Assembly: GCF_018263855.1 (NCBI RefSeq)
Contig: NZ_CP073318.1
Location: 10,664,001-10,728,000, forward strand
Length of the DNA stretch: 64,000 nt
From: Kutzneria sp. CA-103260
Lineage (GTDB): Bacteria; Actinomycetota; Actinomycetes; Mycobacteriales; Pseudonocardiaceae
Reading direction: 5' to 3'
Shown here: in pieces, positions 40,861-49,062 of the stretch
Layout: each line of letters starts with the position of its first letter
Numbering within the stretch: the first letter of the stretch is position 1
Notes under the pieces: model-generated
The model's input: only the letters and a program-made list of their open reading frames with translations
Databases searched by the model: none
What the model was told of the DNA's origin: nothing
Program-made: the position numbers and the translations under genes

Positions 40861-41682
40861 GTGAAGTCGCTGTCGATGATCGACACCTGGTCGGCCGAGC
40901 ACGCGGCGGTCGCCGTTGTCGACGCCGGCGGCACGGTGCTGGGCACGTACGGGCCGACGGACCACGTCTTCCCACTGGCCTCGGTGACCAAGCCGCTGGT
41001 CGCGTACGCGGCGCTGATCGCCGTGGAGGAGGGGGCGGTCGAGCTGGACCAGCCGGCCGGCCCGCCCGGCGCGACCATCCGCCACCTGCTGGCCCACACC
41101 TCGGGCCTGGCCTTCGACGACCACCAGACGGTCGCCGCCCCGGGCACCCGCCGGGTCTACTCCAGCGCCGGCTTCGAAGTGCTCGCCGACACCGTCCAGG
41201 CGGCCAGCGGCATCCCGTTTCCCCAGTACCTCAAGGAAGCCGTCTTCGAGCCGTTGGGCATGGGCACGGCGGCGCTGACCGGCTCGGCCGGCGCCGGCGC
41301 GCGGGCCAGCTGCGCGGACCTGGTCCGGTTCGCGACCGAACTGCAGAACCCGACGCTGGTCGCCCGCGAGACGTTGGCCGAGGCGACCAGCGTCGCCTTC
41401 CCCGGGCTCGACGGCGTGCTCCCCGGATTCGGCAACCAGCGGCCCAACGACTGGGGCCTCGGGTTCGAGATCCGCTCGCGCAAGTGCCCGCACTGGACCG
41501 GGGACGGCAACTCCCCGGCCACCTACGGCCATTTCGGCGCGGCCGGCACCTTCCTCTGGGTGGATCCGGACCACCGGTTGGCCGCGGTCGCGCTCACCGA
41601 CCGCCCGTTCGACCAGTGGGCCACCGAGGTGTGGCCGCCGTTCAACGACGCGATCCTGGCGGAAACCTCCGATCGACGGTAG
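40861..41682 (+). CDS. Serine hydrolase of the beta-lactamase/D-Ala-D-Ala carboxypeptidase fold (class C-like)
   Basis: A 273-residue cytosolic serine hydrolase. The nucleophile motif SVTK is at 41-44, Y-S-S at 100-102 takes the place of the usual YxN, and HFGAAG near 222 replaces the KTG/HTG strand. It lacks a signal peptide and is shorter than true class C beta-lactamases (about 360). Esterase, amidase or peptidase activity is as likely as lactam hydrolysis. The start is uncertain: GTG 40861 (chosen) and ATG 40876 are both possible and neither has a good ribosome binding site. Confidence 0.85.
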   Translation: MKSLSMIDTWSAEHAAVAVVDAGGTVLGTYGPTDHVFPLASVTKPLVAYAALIAVEEGAVELDQPAGPPGATIRHLLAHTSGLAFDDHQTVAAPGTRRVYSSAGFEVLADTVQAASGIPFPQYLKEAVFEPLGMGTAALTGSAGAGARASCADLVRFATELQNPTLVARETLAEATSVAFPGLDGVLPGFGNQRPNDWGLGFEIRSRKCPHWTGDGNSPATYGHFGAAGTFLWVDPDHRLAAVALTDRPFDQWATEVWPPFNDAILAETSDRR

Positions 41683-41709
41683 CGAGGTTCGCTCAGCGCA
41701 CGCTGAAGT

Positions 41710-41735
41710 GGAGTTCCCTGCGAGAGAGGAACTCC
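41710..41735 (+). promoter_or_regulatory. Hairpin covering the ribosome binding site of the secreted protease gene
   Basis: GGAGTTCC (41710-41717) pairs perfectly with GGAACTCC (41728-41735). The purine-rich SD (GAGAGAGG, within 41723-41729) lies in the loop and right arm, and the ATG at 41737 follows after one base. The stem could mask translation initiation. Confidence 0.5.
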
Positions 41736-41736
41736 C

Positions 41737-42549
41737 ATGCTCAAGTACCTCGCCGCCGTCGCGATAGTGGCGACGACCCTGCTGCCGACCACCGCGCAGG
41801 CAGCGCCGAACGCGGTCGACTTCACGGGCACGGTGAAACTCAGCAACTGCTCCGGCTCGGTGGTGAAGCCGCCGTCGGCCAGCGTCAACGACAAGGCGCT
41901 GGTGCTGTCCAACGGCCACTGCTACGAGGGCGGCTTCCTCGACCCGGGCGAGGTCCTGGTCAACCAGTCGTCCACGCGCACCTTCAGCCTGCTGTCGGCC
42001 AACGGCCAGAGCACCGTGGCCACGCTGCGGGCCAGCAAGCTGGCCTACGCCACCATGACCGACACCGACATCACGCTGTACCAGCTGACCAGCACGTACG
42101 CCCAGATCCAGTCCCAGTACGGGATCAAGGCGCTGACGCTGTCCGACACCCACCCCACGCAGGGCGCGTCGATCCGGGTGGTCTCCGGCTACTGGAAGAA
42201 GATCTACTCCTGCAACATCGACGGCTTCGTGCACGAGCTGCACGAGAGCGACTGGGTGTGGCAGGACTCGGTGCGCTACACCGAGCCCGGCTGCCAGGTC
42301 ATCGGCGGCACCTCCGGCTCGCCGGTGATCGACGCGTCCACCGGCGCGGTGGTCGCGGTGAACAACACCATCAACGAGAGCGGCGAGCGCTGCACCCTGG
42401 ACAACCCGTGTGAGGTCGACGCCAACGGCAACGTCACCGTGCACCAGAACGTCGGCTACGCCGAGGAGACGTACCTGATCAACACCTGCGTCGACACCGG
42501 CAACACGATCAACCTGAACAAGGCGGGCTGCGCACTCCCCAAGCCGTAA
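41737..42549 (+). CDS. Secreted trypsin-like serine protease
   Basis: A 270-residue exported protein. The signal peptide MLKYLAAVAIVATTLLPTTA ends at AQA/AP. The chymotrypsin-fold triad is His61 in LSNGHC, Asp111 in TDTDITLYQL and Ser195 in GGTSGSPV. Several cysteines (C38, C62, C159, C186 and C-terminal ones) suggest disulfides. It resembles actinobacterial S1/Glu-endopeptidase-like enzymes more than alpha-lytic proteases, as there is no clear propeptide domain. Specificity is unknown. A compact hairpin terminator follows at 42555. Confidence 0.88.
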   Translation: MLKYLAAVAIVATTLLPTTAQAAPNAVDFTGTVKLSNCSGSVVKPPSASVNDKALVLSNGHCYEGGFLDPGEVLVNQSSTRTFSLLSANGQSTVATLRASKLAYATMTDTDITLYQLTSTYAQIQSQYGIKALTLSDTHPTQGASIRVVSGYWKKIYSCNIDGFVHELHESDWVWQDSVRYTEPGCQVIGGTSGSPVIDASTGAVVAVNNTINESGERCTLDNPCEVDANGNVTVHQNVGYAEETYLINTCVDTGNTINLNKAGCALPKP

Positions 42550-42554
42550 TTCTG

Positions 42555-42571
42555 CCGCGCGTGCCGCGCGG
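42555..42571 (+). terminator. Compact GC hairpin after the protease gene
   Basis: CCGCGCG (42555-42561) and CGCGCGG (42565-42571) with a 3-nt loop, six bases after the stop codon. Confidence 0.45.
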
Positions 42572-42615
42572 GGCGAGTTCGCTCTAGAGCCGGTCTCTGG
42601 CGTTGAAGGCCCGGA

Positions 42616-43062
42616 TCAGTTATCGGTTTTCACGGCCAGCAGGCGCTCGCACAGGCGTCTGCTGGCCGTCACCATGTCGTCCCGGCGACGTTCCCACTCC
42701 GGCGTGCCCTCGGCGGCCACCAGGTCGCGGTGGGCCTGCACGAGTAACCCGGTGGCGTCCAGCAGCTCCTGGCCCTGTCCGGCCCCGACCAGCGCGGCCG
42801 CCCGGCGGGGCCCCAGGTCCGCGGCCAGGTCCACCACCTGCCGGGCCAGCGTGTGCAGTTTGACGTTGTACTGCTGGGAAAGGTCCACCAGCAGCCGGAA
42901 ACCCCGCTGCGGCGCGTGTTCCCCGACGGCCGCGAGCAGCCCGGTCGCCTGCGCGATCACGGTCCTGGTGCGCAGCGCCCGGCGCAGCCCGCCGAGCTCG
43001 TTCTCCAGCTCGGTGATGCGGGCCCGCAGTCGGTCGGATTCGGATGGCGGCGCGACGGTCAC
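42616..43062 (-). CDS. ANTAR-domain (RNA-binding) protein
   Basis: About 148 residues. A short coiled-coil-like start (SDRLRARITELENELGGLRR) leads into an ANTAR domain (LRTRTVIAQATGLLAAVGEH, then QRGFRLLVDLSQQYNVKLHT), and a helical C-terminus follows. ANTAR domains bind paired hexaloop hairpins in nascent RNA and cause antitermination. The start is uncertain: GTG 43062 is chosen, while GTG 43152 or TTG 43236 would include a tandem 18-bp repeat that looks non-coding. It lies downstream of the nitric oxide synthase gene on the same strand. There is no adjacent sensory GAF partner. Confidence 0.8.
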   Translation of the reverse strand: MTVAPPSESDRLRARITELENELGGLRRALRTRTVIAQATGLLAAVGEHAPQRGFRLLVDLSQQYNVKLHTLARQVVDLAADLGPRRAAALVGAGQGQELLDATGLLVQAHRDLVAAEGTPEWERRRDDMVTASRRLCERLLAVKTDN

Positions 43063-43086
43063 GCCCGCCCCGCTGTCGGTCTGTTC

Positions 43087-43122
43087 GCCCCAGCAGGAAT
43101 TGACGCCCCAGCAGGAATTGAC
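43087..43122 (-). repeat. Tandem 18-bp repeat before the ANTAR gene
   Basis: The unit GCCCCAGCAGGAATTGAC occurs twice without spacing (43087-43104, 43105-43122). Being a multiple of three, it would add two copies of VNSCWG to the ANTAR protein if translated. Its lower GC content and position suggest a regulatory site or a recent duplication. Confidence 0.8.
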
Positions 43123-43281
43123 ACTGTCAGCACCTCTCGCCGTCGTCTGCACAGCGCGAGGACACCAAACGGCCGCCAGCGAGCAAGCCCGGACGCGTTT
43201 CCGCGCCTCGCGTGGAGCTTGCGGCTGGTTTCTCAACCGCGATGACGATCACGGTAGTGACTTCGACGGCCGGAACACAAC

Positions 43282-44547
43282 TCAGGGCACGGGGACCGGG
43301 GTGCGGCGGGTGAACCAGTTCAGCCGGCGGATCCGGGGCAGCTTCTTCGGCTCGGCGGCCACCGGCTCGGGGAAGGCCCGGGGCGCGCCGGTGGTGCCGC
43401 GCCGGCTGGCGTCGTCGTCGAGCACGAACTCGGGGCGCAACTGGTCGGTGTCGTAGTAGCGGTGGAACACCGGGGTGAGCGCGCCGGACATCGGCGGCAC
43501 GATCCAGCTCCAGTCGGCCGGGCACCTGCGGCCGGCGTCCTCCTCCTTGCGCAGGTGGGTGAGGAAGCGGGCGGACTCGGTGTGGTGGTCGGTGATCGTC
43601 ACCTCGGCCCGGGTGAACGAGTGCAGCACCGCCCGGTTCAGCTCGACCAGCGCCCGGTCCCGCCACAGCGTCTGGTCGTGCGAGGTGTCCAGCCCGAGCC
43701 GCTCGGCGACCGGGCCGATCAGGTCGTAGCGGTCCTCGTCGGCCAGGTTGCGGGCGCCGATCTCGGTGCCCATGTACCAGCCGTTGAACGGCGCGGCCGG
43801 ATAGGAGACGCCGCCGATGGACAGCCGCATGTTGCTGATCGCCGGCACCGCGTGCCAGCGCAGGCCCAGGCCGGCGAACCAGTTGTGCTCGGGGTGGCTG
43901 AGCTCCACCTCGTGGATCACCGCCTGCGGCAGCTCGTGCAGCGTGACGCCATCCTCCGCGGTCTCCACCACCAGCGGCAGCACGTCGAACCGGCCCTTCG
44001 CGGCCGGCGGCTGCCAGCCGAGCCGGATCACCTCCTCGGTGAACTCCTGGTACCGCGGGTCGCCGATGACGGCCCCGGTCTCGGCGTCCCAGTAGCCGGC
44101 GTACCGGATCAGCTGCTCGTTCCAGATCCGCGGCGCCGGCTTGGTCGGCGTCTCCGGCGCGAAAATCGTGACGGTGGGCCGGATCCGGCCGCCGTTGGTG
44201 GCCGAACGCAGGTGCTCGACGCACTGCGCGGCCACGGTGCGCGCGTCGCGGACCTTGCGCATGTCCCGCACCCGCAGGCTCTGCCAGTACAGCCGGCCGA
44301 TGCAGCGGGCGCTGTTGCGCCAGGCCACCCGCGCGCCGAACGCCAGTTCGCCCTCGGTGTGCCGGTAGGTGCCCGTCTCGTCGATCTCGGCCAGCACCTG
44401 GGCCAGCCGTGGCTCGACCGGACCGGTCTTGGGGTGCTCGCCGTGGAACAGGCGGAGGAACTCCTCGGCCTGCGCCCTGACGTCGCCCGCCGGCGCCGGC
44501 TCGGGGGCGTGGCCGTGGGTGACGGGGCATCCGGTGGGGGCGGTCAT
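43282..44547 (-). CDS. nos: Nitric oxide synthase oxygenase (bacterial NOS)
   Basis: A 421-residue oxygenase that makes NO and citrulline from arginine using heme and a pterin, with electrons from separate reductases. Heme ligand Cys82 lies in WRNSARCIGR, and the arginine-binding Glu (near 260) in PFNGWYMGTEIGARN. DWSWIVPPMSG and TPVFHRYY near the C-terminus are typical. It has the oxygenase domain only, with no reductase domain. The N-terminus is longer than in Bacillus NOS and includes MTAPTGCPVTHGH. ATG 44547 is chosen on this pattern; the ribosome binding site is weak. In Streptomyces NOS can serve nitration in a biosynthetic cluster, but no such cluster is adjacent. Confidence 0.95.
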   Translation of the reverse strand: MTAPTGCPVTHGHAPEPAPAGDVRAQAEEFLRLFHGEHPKTGPVEPRLAQVLAEIDETGTYRHTEGELAFGARVAWRNSARCIGRLYWQSLRVRDMRKVRDARTVAAQCVEHLRSATNGGRIRPTVTIFAPETPTKPAPRIWNEQLIRYAGYWDAETGAVIGDPRYQEFTEEVIRLGWQPPAAKGRFDVLPLVVETAEDGVTLHELPQAVIHEVELSHPEHNWFAGLGLRWHAVPAISNMRLSIGGVSYPAAPFNGWYMGTEIGARNLADEDRYDLIGPVAERLGLDTSHDQTLWRDRALVELNRAVLHSFTRAEVTITDHHTESARFLTHLRKEEDAGRRCPADWSWIVPPMSGALTPVFHRYYDTDQLRPEFVLDDDASRRGTTGAPRAFPEPVAAEPKKLPRIRRLNWFTRRTPVPVP

Positions 44548-44784
44548 GGCGAGTGAACCTACGTCCCGGTCACGGTCGAAAAGCACCGCCAGAACGGTTA
44601 CCAATTCGATGCCACCACATCATTCGATCGGGGGTTCAGTCACGGCAAGTGCGCGGCGTCGGCGTCACGATTGGGGAACTTGAGCACCGAATCGTGTAGT
44701 TGACAGATGGTGTCGCTCACTGAATGCGTAAGGATTCTCTCGCTCTGGAGTTGCGAGGCCGCGCCGGTCACGAGCGGCTGAGCC

Positions 44785-44801
44785 CCGCGCGGAACGCGCG
44801 G
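44785..44801 (-). terminator. Compact hairpin after the prim-pol-like gene
   Basis: CCGCGCG (44785-44791) pairs with CGCGCGG (44795-44801), directly next to the stop codon at 44802-44804. Confidence 0.4.
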
Positions 44802-45383
44802 CTAAGACACCGCGTCCAACGCCTTCAGCATGTCCTCGTGCGCGAGTACGGCCCACTCCGCTTGTTCCGGCGGCAGCGCCCAGACCATCGGCCCGCGTCT
44901 GGTCGGCGTCGGCGGCGCGGGGACCCAGCCGCCCTCGCCGCGGATGCGCGCGTTCACCGCGGCCAGCCGGTCGTCGACCGGAAGTCCGGGACCGACCCAG
45001 AACAGCCGCACGCCGCGTTCGCGCCACACCGCGACCGGTGTCGGGGTGCCGTGCTCGACCAGTGCGCCCTGCACGCGAATCGCGGTTGGCTCGGGAATCT
45101 CAACCACGTCGAAGACCGTGCCCGTGGGCAGCGCGACGGCGAAGGAGAACAGCCGATACCAGCTGGCCACGACGTCGGGGTCGGTGCTGGCGCGGCCCTG
45201 CCAGAGCCGCCACACCGGATGCGGACCGTCCTCGACGCAGTCCGCTTGCACACAGGCGTATCGTTTGCCATCGAAAAAAGCGGCCGGCACAACCGGCCAT
45301 CCATGTGCCGCGTAGCCCAACGCGGCCTGCCTGAGGGTCCGTTGCAGTCCGGGATCGGCCGGCCGCAGCCGGGACCCGCTCAC
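44802..45383 (-). CDS. Stand-alone prim-pol-like protein (bifunctional primase/polymerase N-terminal type)
   Basis: A 193-residue protein. The start region (LRQAALGYAAHGWPVVPAAF), CVEDGPHPVWRLWQG, the DPDVVASWY segment and the end (RGEGGWVPAPPTPTRRGPMV) match the pattern of prim-pol domains found in phage and plasmid replication proteins (ALxYAxxGWxVxP...G, GxWxxAPPS). The acidic catalytic pair is not obvious: VFDVVEIPE stands where FDVDxD-like residues are expected, so catalysis is doubtful. GTG 45383 overlaps a 13-codon upstream ORF by 4 nt. Similar small proteins occur as chromosomal genes in Pseudonocardiales; their role is unknown. Confidence 0.75.
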   Translation of the reverse strand: MSGSRLRPADPGLQRTLRQAALGYAAHGWPVVPAAFFDGKRYACVQADCVEDGPHPVWRLWQGRASTDPDVVASWYRLFSFAVALPTGTVFDVVEIPEPTAIRVQGALVEHGTPTPVAVWRERGVRLFWVGPGLPVDDRLAAVNARIRGEGGWVPAPPTPTRRGPMVWALPPEQAEWAVLAHEDMLKALDAVS

Positions 45384-45421
45384 GACCCGGTCTCGGCGGG
45401 ACCGGTGTACTCCATGATCAT
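45380..45421 (-). CDS. Possible 13-residue ORF translationally coupled to the prim-pol-like gene
   Basis: On the minus strand GGAGGAG stands next to ATG 45421, opening MIMEYTGPAETGS and a TGA that overlaps the GTG of the next gene (GTGA). No better ribosome binding site exists for the prim-pol-like gene, so reinitiation after this short ORF would explain its translation. Alternatively the SD serves a longer N-terminus that I could not support. Confidence 0.4.
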   Translation of the reverse strand: MIMEYTGPAETGS

Positions 45422-45511
45422 CTCCTCCGGCGCAGCGATACGGTCATGGTCAAGACTCGCCCGATTGTCGCCGCCTGGGTGAGTCCAATTCGGTGAAAGT
45501 GGACGACGTTC

Positions 45512-46936
45512 GTGGACAACCCCAGAATCGGCGAGGCCGCGTTGGCCCGGCTGCTTGACGGCTGGTGCACCGACGCCCGCGAGTCGCTGCACCGGCAGCT
45601 CGCCACCGCGCTGACCGCGCTGATCTCCTCCGGCGAACTGCCGCCGGGCACGCTGCTGCCGTCCGAACGGGCGCTGGCAAGCACACTCGCGGTCAGCCGC
45701 GGCACTCTGGTCACGGCGTACACGACGCTGCGCTCGCTCGGTTTACTGGATTCACGGCAGGGCAGCGGAACCCGCGTGCGCGGTGTGTCCCAGCCCCGGC
45801 TGCCCGGTTCCGCCACCCGGCTCAATCCGTTGAGCGGCACGGCGGACAGCTCCGTCGTCGATCTGTCCAGCGCGGCCCTGCCCGGCCAGGACTGGGTCGC
45901 CGAAGTGGTCGGCTCGGTCAGCCCGGCCGATCTGCGGCTCTGGGTTCGGGGTCACGGCTACCATCCCGCCGGCCTGCCCGCGCTGCGCGCCGCGCTGGCC
46001 CGGCACTGCACCGAGGACGGCCTGATTTCCGCGCCGGATCAGGTGCTGGTGACCAGTGGCTCGCAGCAGGCGCTGCAACTGATCGCCACGGCGATGCTCG
46101 CGCCCGGCGACGAGGTGCTGGTGGAGGATCCCACCAACTGGGGCGCGCTCGACGCGTTTCGGGACCGGGGCGCCCGGTTGCGCACGATCCCGCTGCGCGA
46201 GGACGGCGTGGACGTCGACGTGCTGGTGCGGCTGCTGCGTAGTCGCCGGCCGCGCCTGCTCTACTTGGTTCCGACCGTCCACAATCCCGTGGGGGTGACC
46301 GTTCGCCCGGCGGCGGCCAAGCTGATCGCCGCCGCGGTGGCCGAGACCGGTGTCGCCCTGGTCGAGGATCTGTCCTCTGTGGACACGATGTTCGCCGGCC
46401 CGCCGCCGGCCTCGATCGCCGCGCTCGCGCCGGACGCCCCGGTGCTGACCATCGGCTCGCTGTCCAAGCTCTTCTGGGGCGGCATCCGGGTCGGCTGGAT
46501 CCGGTCCACTGTGGACTTCGTGAAGCAGCTGGCCACCTACCGCTCGTCGGCCGACATGGGCAGCTCCGTGCCGAGCCAGCTGGCCGCCCTGCGGCTGCTG
46601 GACTACGTGCCCCGAGCCCGTCGGGCCCGGGCCAGCCAGCTGCGCGCCGGCTATGAGTGGACGTCGGAACTGCTGGCCCGGCACCTGCCCGACTGGACGT
46701 GGGTGGAGCCGGACGGCGGCCCGTCGCTGTGGGTGCGGCTGCCCGAGGGCAACGCGCTGGCCATGGCCGAGGCCGCCCGCCGCGGCGGCGTGCTGATCAC
46801 GCCGGGCTCGGTGTTCTCGGCCACCGACGGGCAGCTGGACCGGGTCCGGGTGTCCTTCGCCGCCGGCCCGGACACCGTGCTGGAGGGCGTGCAGCGGCTG
46901 GCCTCGGTGTGGCGGGGGAGAAGACGGCTCCGCTAA
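45512..46936 (+). CDS. MocR/PdxR-type regulator (GntR HTH fused to PLP aminotransferase fold)
   Basis: A 474-residue regulator. The N-terminal GntR winged helix is at about 25-92 (LHRQLATALTALISSGELPP, PSERALASTLAVSRGTLVTA). The aminotransferase-like domain runs from about 115 to the end, with PLP lysine K319 in GSLSKLFWGG. The Asn/Asp/Tyr region (PTVHNPVGVT) is also conserved. MocR proteins bind PLP or PLP-amino acid adducts and control vitamin B6, GABA or taurine genes. No B6 gene is adjacent. It is divergent from the prim-pol-like gene (128 bp between starts). GTG 45512 has a poor ribosome binding site. Confidence 0.93.
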   Translation: MDNPRIGEAALARLLDGWCTDARESLHRQLATALTALISSGELPPGTLLPSERALASTLAVSRGTLVTAYTTLRSLGLLDSRQGSGTRVRGVSQPRLPGSATRLNPLSGTADSSVVDLSSAALPGQDWVAEVVGSVSPADLRLWVRGHGYHPAGLPALRAALARHCTEDGLISAPDQVLVTSGSQQALQLIATAMLAPGDEVLVEDPTNWGALDAFRDRGARLRTIPLREDGVDVDVLVRLLRSRRPRLLYLVPTVHNPVGVTVRPAAAKLIAAAVAETGVALVEDLSSVDTMFAGPPPASIAALAPDAPVLTIGSLSKLFWGGIRVGWIRSTVDFVKQLATYRSSADMGSSVPSQLAALRLLDYVPRARRARASQLRAGYEWTSELLARHLPDWTWVEPDGGPSLWVRLPEGNALAMAEAARRGGVLITPGSVFSATDGQLDRVRVSFAAGPDTVLEGVQRLASVWRGRRRLR

Positions 46937-46937
46937 T

Positions 46938-46985
46938 TCCGGTTCGTTCAGGGAATTACCCCCAAAAAAAATCTTGGGAACCGGA
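46938..46985. terminator. A-rich hairpin region after the MocR gene
   Basis: TCCGGTTC (46938-46945) pairs with GAACCGGA (46978-46985). The loop contains GGGAATTACCCCC and a run of eight A (46964-46971), which stands out in this GC-rich DNA. GGGAATTA recurs near 47035 ahead of the lipoprotein gene, so part of this may be promoter sequence. Confidence 0.35.
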
Positions 46986-47065
46986 TGCAACCGCCGCCCG
47001 GCGGGGGCGTCTTCTCGGTGTACGCGACACCACGGGGAATTAACCGCACAGCAGGGGGAATGGTC

Positions 47066-47767
47066 ATGTTCAAGCGCGCTCTCATCGCCGCTCCCATTAT
47101 CGGAATGGGTGTCGCCGCGCTGGCGGCATGCTCGCCCGCCACCACGCCGGTCGCGGCCACGAACACGTCCGCGCCGGTGCTGTCCACCACCGCCTCCAGC
47201 GCGCCCGCGCCGACCACGACCAGCGGCACGCCGGCCCCCAAGGCCACCCCGGCCGCCGACACCAGCGGTGGCTGCAAGGTCAACCCGGCCAACGCCGCGG
47301 TGCCGACCGCCGACCCGTACGAGTGGGTGCCGAAGGCCGACCAGGTGCAGGTGAGCATGAGCCCCGCGCCCGGCTCGGTGCGGGTCGGCGGCGCGCCGGT
47401 CGAGGTGGACGTGACCGTGTGCAACAACTCGCCGGTCGCCTACCCGAACATCGGCTTCGTGTTCGCGCTGGACCACTGCTCCTGCGCGCCGAATCCGCTG
47501 AAGATGGCCAAGGGCACCGTGCAGACCTCCGTCCACGGCCAGTGGGTCGACGTGCCCAACGCGCTGGTCGGCGGCGGCATGGACTACCTGCACGTGTACA
47601 CCGGCCAGCAGCCGCTGCCCAAGGGCAAGGTCGTGACCGAGCGGTTCCGGTTCACCTACGACCAGTCGATGACCAGTGGCAACGGTGGCGTGATCGGTGC
47701 GGTCGTGACGCCGGACGGTCCGCACGTGCTGGGTCAGACCACCATTTCCTACACCGTCAACCACTGA
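47066..47767 (+). CDS. Secreted lipoprotein with a Thr/Ala-rich linker
   Basis: A 233-residue lipoprotein. The signal peptide MFKRALIAAPIIGMGVAALA ends with lipobox LAAC near Cys22. A Thr/Ser/Ala/Pro linker covers about 25-70. The C-terminal beta-rich domain (about 75-233) has CNNSPVAYPNIGFVFALDHC, then SCAPNP, and ends TTISYTVNH. Immunoglobulin-like folding is likely, with one or two disulfides. I do not recognise a family. ATG 47066 is chosen as CAGGGGG ends seven bases before it; ATG 47060 is too close to the ribosome binding site. Confidence 0.8.
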   Translation: MFKRALIAAPIIGMGVAALAACSPATTPVAATNTSAPVLSTTASSAPAPTTTSGTPAPKATPAADTSGGCKVNPANAAVPTADPYEWVPKADQVQVSMSPAPGSVRVGGAPVEVDVTVCNNSPVAYPNIGFVFALDHCSCAPNPLKMAKGTVQTSVHGQWVDVPNALVGGGMDYLHVYTGQQPLPKGKVVTERFRFTYDQSMTSGNGGVIGAVVTPDGPHVLGQTTISYTVNH

Positions 47768-47806
47768 GCCCCGTCGATCCGGCCGGCCGACGCTATGTTG
47801 GCCGGC

Positions 47807-49054
47807 ATGAACGCCAGGTTCCTGATCCGCGCGGCGGTGGCCGCCGCCGTCGCGCTCGCCGTGCTGCCCGGCACGGCCGGGGCTTCCTCGCCGAGTCGGA
47901 CGCCGGTGGTGCTGTTCCCGGCGTTCCACCTCACCAAGCTCCAGGTGACGGTGCGCGGCCAGACGACCGACCCGTACTGCCCGCGCTCGGGCACTTTCCA
48001 GGACTGGTACCAGAACACCCAGGCCAGCGCGTTCAGCCAGGTGTGCCAGGACGAGCTGGAAACCCTGCGCTACGACCCGAATCCGGCCAAGCCGATGCCG
48101 CTGCGGTTCTCGGAGCAGCCCGGCGTCACGGTCAACGTCATCGACTACGGCAAGACCGACAGCGCCCCGTTCTACGAGACGCTGTACAAGACGCTGGAAT
48201 CCGCGGGCTACCAGCGTGACAAGGACATCCGGGTGGCCGGCTACGACGCGCGGCTCACGCCCGACCAGGGCGGTTTCCTGGCCCGGGCCAAGCGGTTGGT
48301 CGAGCAGACGTACCACGACAACGGCAACACGCCGGTGCAGCTGATCGGGCACTCCAACGGCCCCCTGTACGCGCAGTACCTGCTCACACACACGAGTCCG
48401 GCCTGGCGCGACACCTACATTCACGGCTTCACCCCGTTGGCCGGCAACTTCCCCGGCCAGGGGCTGCTGTACTCGGTGCTGTTCACCGGACTGAACGTGC
48501 CGGACTTCGGCTATCCCAAGACCGTCGACAACGCCGTGAGCAGCGCTCGGATGTACCTCACCGCGCCGTCGACCTACATGAGCGCGTCCGACCCGGCGGT
48601 GTTCGGCGACCGGGAGACCGTCATCAAGGACACCTCGACCGGCCGCGCCTACACCCCTCGGGACTGGCCGCGGCTGCTGAAGGACGCGGGGCTGACCGCC
48701 GAGCAGCAGATCGCCCGGTACTACATCGGATTCGTCAAGTTCCGCACGCCCGAGTATTTCCCGAACGTCGACGTGACCGCGGAAAAGGGCTCCGGACTGC
48801 CGACCATTGTCGGCGCGACCCTGCCCAACCTCACGATTGGGCAGTTGGTCGAGCAGAGTCAGTTCATCCTGGCCAGCGGAGACAGCAACCAGGAGGACAT
48901 CACCAACAACGCCAACCGGGTGTGGTCGGCAATGAAGTGCCACAGCTACGTGCTCAACGACAATCCCGGCGTGGACCACTTCTCCCTGCCCAGCAACAAC
49001 AACGTCCTCACCCGCCTGCTCGCGACGCTGACCGCGCCGCGACACCACTGCTAG
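47807..49054 (+). CDS. Secreted alpha/beta-hydrolase of the LCAT (lecithin:cholesterol acyltransferase) type
   Basis: A 415-residue exported protein. The signal peptide MNARFLIRAAVAAAVALAVL ends near TAGA/SS. The early motif TPVVLFPAFHLTKLQVTV resembles the LCAT lid region. The nucleophile elbow IGHSNG lies near residue 180, the acid is probably Asp in LASGDSNQED, and the base is His in GVDHFSLP near the C-terminus. LCAT/PDAT-type enzymes transfer acyl chains between lipids or act as phospholipases. In bacteria such secreted forms are uncommon. ATG 47795 is an alternative start. It follows the lipoprotein gene by 39 bp on the same strand and may be co-transcribed. Confidence 0.82.
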   Translation: MNARFLIRAAVAAAVALAVLPGTAGASSPSRTPVVLFPAFHLTKLQVTVRGQTTDPYCPRSGTFQDWYQNTQASAFSQVCQDELETLRYDPNPAKPMPLRFSEQPGVTVNVIDYGKTDSAPFYETLYKTLESAGYQRDKDIRVAGYDARLTPDQGGFLARAKRLVEQTYHDNGNTPVQLIGHSNGPLYAQYLLTHTSPAWRDTYIHGFTPLAGNFPGQGLLYSVLFTGLNVPDFGYPKTVDNAVSSARMYLTAPSTYMSASDPAVFGDRETVIKDTSTGRAYTPRDWPRLLKDAGLTAEQQIARYYIGFVKFRTPEYFPNVDVTAEKGSGLPTIVGATLPNLTIGQLVEQSQFILASGDSNQEDITNNANRVWSAMKCHSYVLNDNPGVDHFSLPSNNNVLTRLLATLTAPRHHC

Positions 49055-49062
49055 GTATGTGG

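Noticed and set aside
44724-44801. Plus-strand frame starting ATG 44724 behind a TTGACA box
   Set aside because: It continues antisense through the prim-pol-like gene with low-information sequence and no good ribosome binding site.
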